Source of the DNA: Neurospora intermedia
Taxonomy: Eukaryota > Ascomycota > Sordariomycetes > Sordariales > Sordariaceae
Assembly (NCBI GenBank): GCA_037102815.1
Contig: BTPP01000003.1
Coordinates: 1,922,001 to 1,986,000, forward strand
Length of the DNA: 64,000 nt
Reading direction: 5' to 3'
The notes under the pieces are model-generated. The model ran no database searches, was not told where the DNA came from, and saw only the letters and a list, made by a program, of their open reading frames with translations. This document shows positions 61,318-64,000 of this stretch, piece after piece (position 1 is the stretch's first letter; each line of letters begins with the position of its first letter). The translations under genes and the position numbers were made by a program.

Positions 61318-63177
61318 GTCTAGTTTGGCGCAAAATGTGCCAGTTTTGGCTTCGTTTGCCCTGAGCTTATAACACGAGGGGTAAAAGGGGGTTGTCTTCG
61401 GTCCATCTTACGAGCATTTTTGAAATGGGTTTCTTAAATTATCTTGTTTTGAAAGATTGCGTTGCGCGTCTATGCCGGTCTGGAGAAATTTGACTGGGAA
61501 AGGGAAGATATCAAGGTCGACAAGCAACGAAAGATAGAATGGGCGTTGTCAGTGTGACACATATCCAAAAGCGGTCTAATAGAGAAGCTCCAACGGAGTG
61601 ATATTCAGGTACCAGAAAAATGCAAGGTACCAATTACCGTTGACGATCATTCCTACGGTACCCGTCCGTGTAGAGGCGTGTTTGTCGCTCTAAACGATTG
61701 GGCATCATGCAGACCAGAGTCACACATTGTCGATTCGGTTTCATTGTTCCGTATTCCTATACTTTCAAGAACTGAACGGGACAATAACCTGCATCGTACC
61801 GCGAATTTGTTTCATCAGGTTTGGTGATTCCTTTTTAGTAGGACAAGTGGCCTTCAACGGTCGGAGAATTGTTAAGCAGTACCTCATTGCAGTCGGTTCG
61901 TAGCCAATGCCAGGTCTTCTTCGAAGGTGGTATCCACATTGCCTGAGCCATTCTGCGGTCACCCTCTGTGCTCCCTCTCAAACACACAAAAAAATAAAAC
62001 AGTGTGACGGTTTGCAATGGCTCATGGGCCCTTTTCGGGCTATCCTCGAGCCATGTCTTACTGGTCAGACTGGTCAAAGCTGGGTTTGTTTGTTGGCTCG
62101 GGGATCATCCTTTCAATTCTATCCTTTCGTCCCAACCAGTACGGCGTCTTCTGATGCTACCGAGACAAAGTGCGATGTTTCTGGGGGCCCGCGGTTTCCA
62201 AGCCTCCCAGGAAGAGGTGAAACACGATGCTGATTGGCAGGCATGTCATCACGACCCATGCAGGGGCAAAACCGCGCCCCTGACGTCTTTGGCCTTGGCC
62301 ATGGGTGCATGGTTGGCAACAATGGGTGCACATTGTAGGACATTGTAGTGTACGCCGCTGTGGGATCGTGGACGAAAAAGGAAAATCAGCCGTCAGGCTC
62401 AACAGGTCAGGCGTCATGTGTCGTGGTACGCCATATTACCTACTCTTCTGGGCGGAAGTGTTGGTGATGCGAGATCCAGTTGTGTGAGCATTGACGACAA
62501 CGGCCGGGATTCAAAGAGGAAACAAGCGCCAGCTGTTCGGGTGCCAAGTCTGAAGTTCGAGTGATAGAGAGCCTTCGTGGGCCTACCAAAAGCCATTGTA
62601 CGAAGGGTTTGTCCGTCATGGCGGCTTGGACAGGTTGAAGTCTACTACGCAGTACATAGCAGACGTAGCGCTGTAGGTAGGTAGGTACGTACTGGTCTCG
62701 ATCCATGGATGAGGCTATACACTACAATTACTAGTACACTAGTAGTGTAAGTGATCACCCAGCCCCACCTGGCACCAGTCCCCATCTTACTAGGCCTTCA
62801 CATTCGTCCAAACTTCTGCGACAACTTGATAGGCCCATGGCCCCGAATCCTTCGTCTACTCCCTGTTTGCTCCTTTTGGACTGATCCTTCACTCTATTGG
62901 GCGTCAACACATCGAAGAAAGGCCGTCATATTTGGCTGTGTTTTTCTTATCCATTTTTTTATGCTTATAACACGTCGACCGCCACTTTTGCCGGACAAAG
63001 GCCCTCGTCCTTCGCAACTTACTTCCCCTCCCCTTCAGTATTCCTTCTCGATACCCCCGTGCAATTCTCACTCACTGCTTTCAACTCATCAAAATCACCT
63101 CTTACGAACGGTTCGGTCAGAGCGCCCACTTCCACTCACAACCATCAACAACTTCTCGCCTATCCACATCACGTAAA
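61318..63177. other. Intergenic, F-box gene to secreted-protein gene
   Basis: 1.86 kb without a supportable gene. The left part is the F-box 3' UTR; the last ~400 bases are a C/T-rich promoter and leader. GTAGGTAGGTAGGTACGTAC lies at ~62671-62691, and CTAGTA-type motifs cluster near 62730-62750. Confidence 0.5.
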
Positions 63178-63880
63178 ATGCGTACCCAGCTCGTTTACTT
63201 TGCCCTGTTTGCCGGGCTTGCCGGTGCTCTCGGCTTGGAAAGCAAGTCCATCTATGCTGTGGAGGCTATCAAATCCATCATGCCTGGGGCCTTGACCGAT
63301 TGCTCGCAGTTCGAATTCTCTAAGGAGTGCAGGACACCGGAGGAGGCTGCTCCGCATCTGATTAACTCCCTCAAGGGCCGCACCACAGGCGAGATTGCTA
63401 TGATCCTGTCGCTCATCGGCGTCGAGAGCGGTGATTTGAAGTTCAGGATCAACCATTTCCCAAGCCCAGGCCACCCCGACCAAGGCACTGCGAATATGAT
63501 GTCGCCCATGGTTAGTCTTGCTCTACCGACACTTCGACCATGTTTGATCAAGCTTACTTTGTATAAGTGTATCTGGGACTGACCTTAAAAAAACAACTGT
63601 CTAGTATGTCAGCGAGTATGCAAAAGACCTCAACTTGCCTATCGACGGCAAGTCAGGGCCGGAGATTTTGCAGCTTGTCATAGCGGACGACTTCCGCAAT
63701 TTTGACTCTGCCCGTTGGTTCGTCGACAAGCATTGCTCGGACGAGGTGAAGGCTAAAATGAGGATGGGCACCGACGAGGGGTACAGCGATTATATCACAA
63801 AGTGCGTTGGCACCACCATGACGGATGATCGGCAACAGTATTGGGATCGGGCCAAGAAGGCATTTGACCTCAGTGGTTAG
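63178..63880 (+). CDS. Small secreted protein of unknown function
   Basis: Two exons (63178-63510, 63605-63880; 94-bp intron) give 202 residues. The signal peptide is clear (MRTQLVYFALFAGLAGALG, cleavage near residue 19). The mature protein is mixed helical and moderately charged, with two cysteines in the first half (DCSQFEFSKEC) and two in the second (KHCSDEV, TKCVG), which could form two disulphides. The motif NHFPSPGHPDQGTANMMSPMYVSEY spans the intron and reads like a conserved loop. There is no enzyme motif I recognise, no GPI signal and no sequon-rich tail. It may be a conserved fungal secreted or cell-wall-associated protein. The start is secure because the leader and signal peptide follow directly. 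Confidence 0.82.
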
Positions 63881-64000
63881 GTCCAGGCTAGAGACAGCGA
63901 TATGGGGCTCATAAATGAGGATGAATGGTAGTCTGGGGCAAGCGGTGTCTTATTCTGTTCCTTATATGTTACATCTGGTGTTCGGGAAGCAGCAAAGCTG

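Overview
The window is nuclear DNA of a filamentous ascomycete (Pezizomycotina, most likely a Sordariomycete and perhaps Sordariales). Genes on both strands are cut by short introns (mostly 49-150 bp, GTRNGT donors, CTAAC/CTGAC branch motifs, YAG acceptors), core promoters are pyrimidine-rich, and the cytochrome c1, dynamin, DAHP-synthase and SUMO proteins look like their Neurospora-type counterparts. I see no tRNA, rRNA, CRISPR array, LTR element or viral relic.

Layout: (1) 1-9.95 kb: a C2H2 zinc-finger regulator on the minus strand, then a gene-poor stretch of about 6.5 kb. (2) 9.9-17 kb: an SDR oxidoreductase and a six-exon, 1774-residue ABCC/MRP-type transporter. (3) 17.2-29 kb: the WD40-cyclophilin Cyp15, a FAR-17a/AIG1-like membrane protein, DAHP synthase (with CPC1/GCN4-type sites), cytochrome c1 (with an inverted CCAAT pair upstream) and an MBD4-like HhH-GPD DNA glycosylase. 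(4) 29.3-36.6 kb: a secreted protein resembling the cyanovirin-N homology family, the nucleoporin Nup84/Nup107, the twin-CX9C protein Cmc4 with a 13-nt microexon, and SUMO. (5) 37.6-48.7 kb: a three-LIM protein with long polyQ, an MCT-type MFS permease in nine exons, and a predicted mitochondrial protein that joins a succinyl-CoA ligase alpha subunit to the C-terminal part of a beta subunit. (6) 49.4-64 kb: Cox19, the mitochondrial fission dynamin Dnm1, a 1485-residue F-box protein and a small secreted protein.

Most genes are single-copy housekeeping genes. Mitochondrial function recurs (cytochrome c1, Cmc4, Cox19, Dnm1, the ligase fusion), but the genes are independently transcribed and I do not infer a cluster. 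The most unusual non-coding structures flank dnm1. Upstream is a 362-bp element with 43-bp terminal inverted repeats, a 10-bp target duplication and internal telomere-type CCCTAA units. Downstream is a 338-bp TA-flanked MITE-like element with a G20 tract. A C34 tract at 42.5 kb, a C23 tract at 51.6 kb and recurrent TAGGTACC palindromes mark other intergenic DNA. Exon boundaries were read by eye; the summed exon lengths are divisible by three in every spliced model given.
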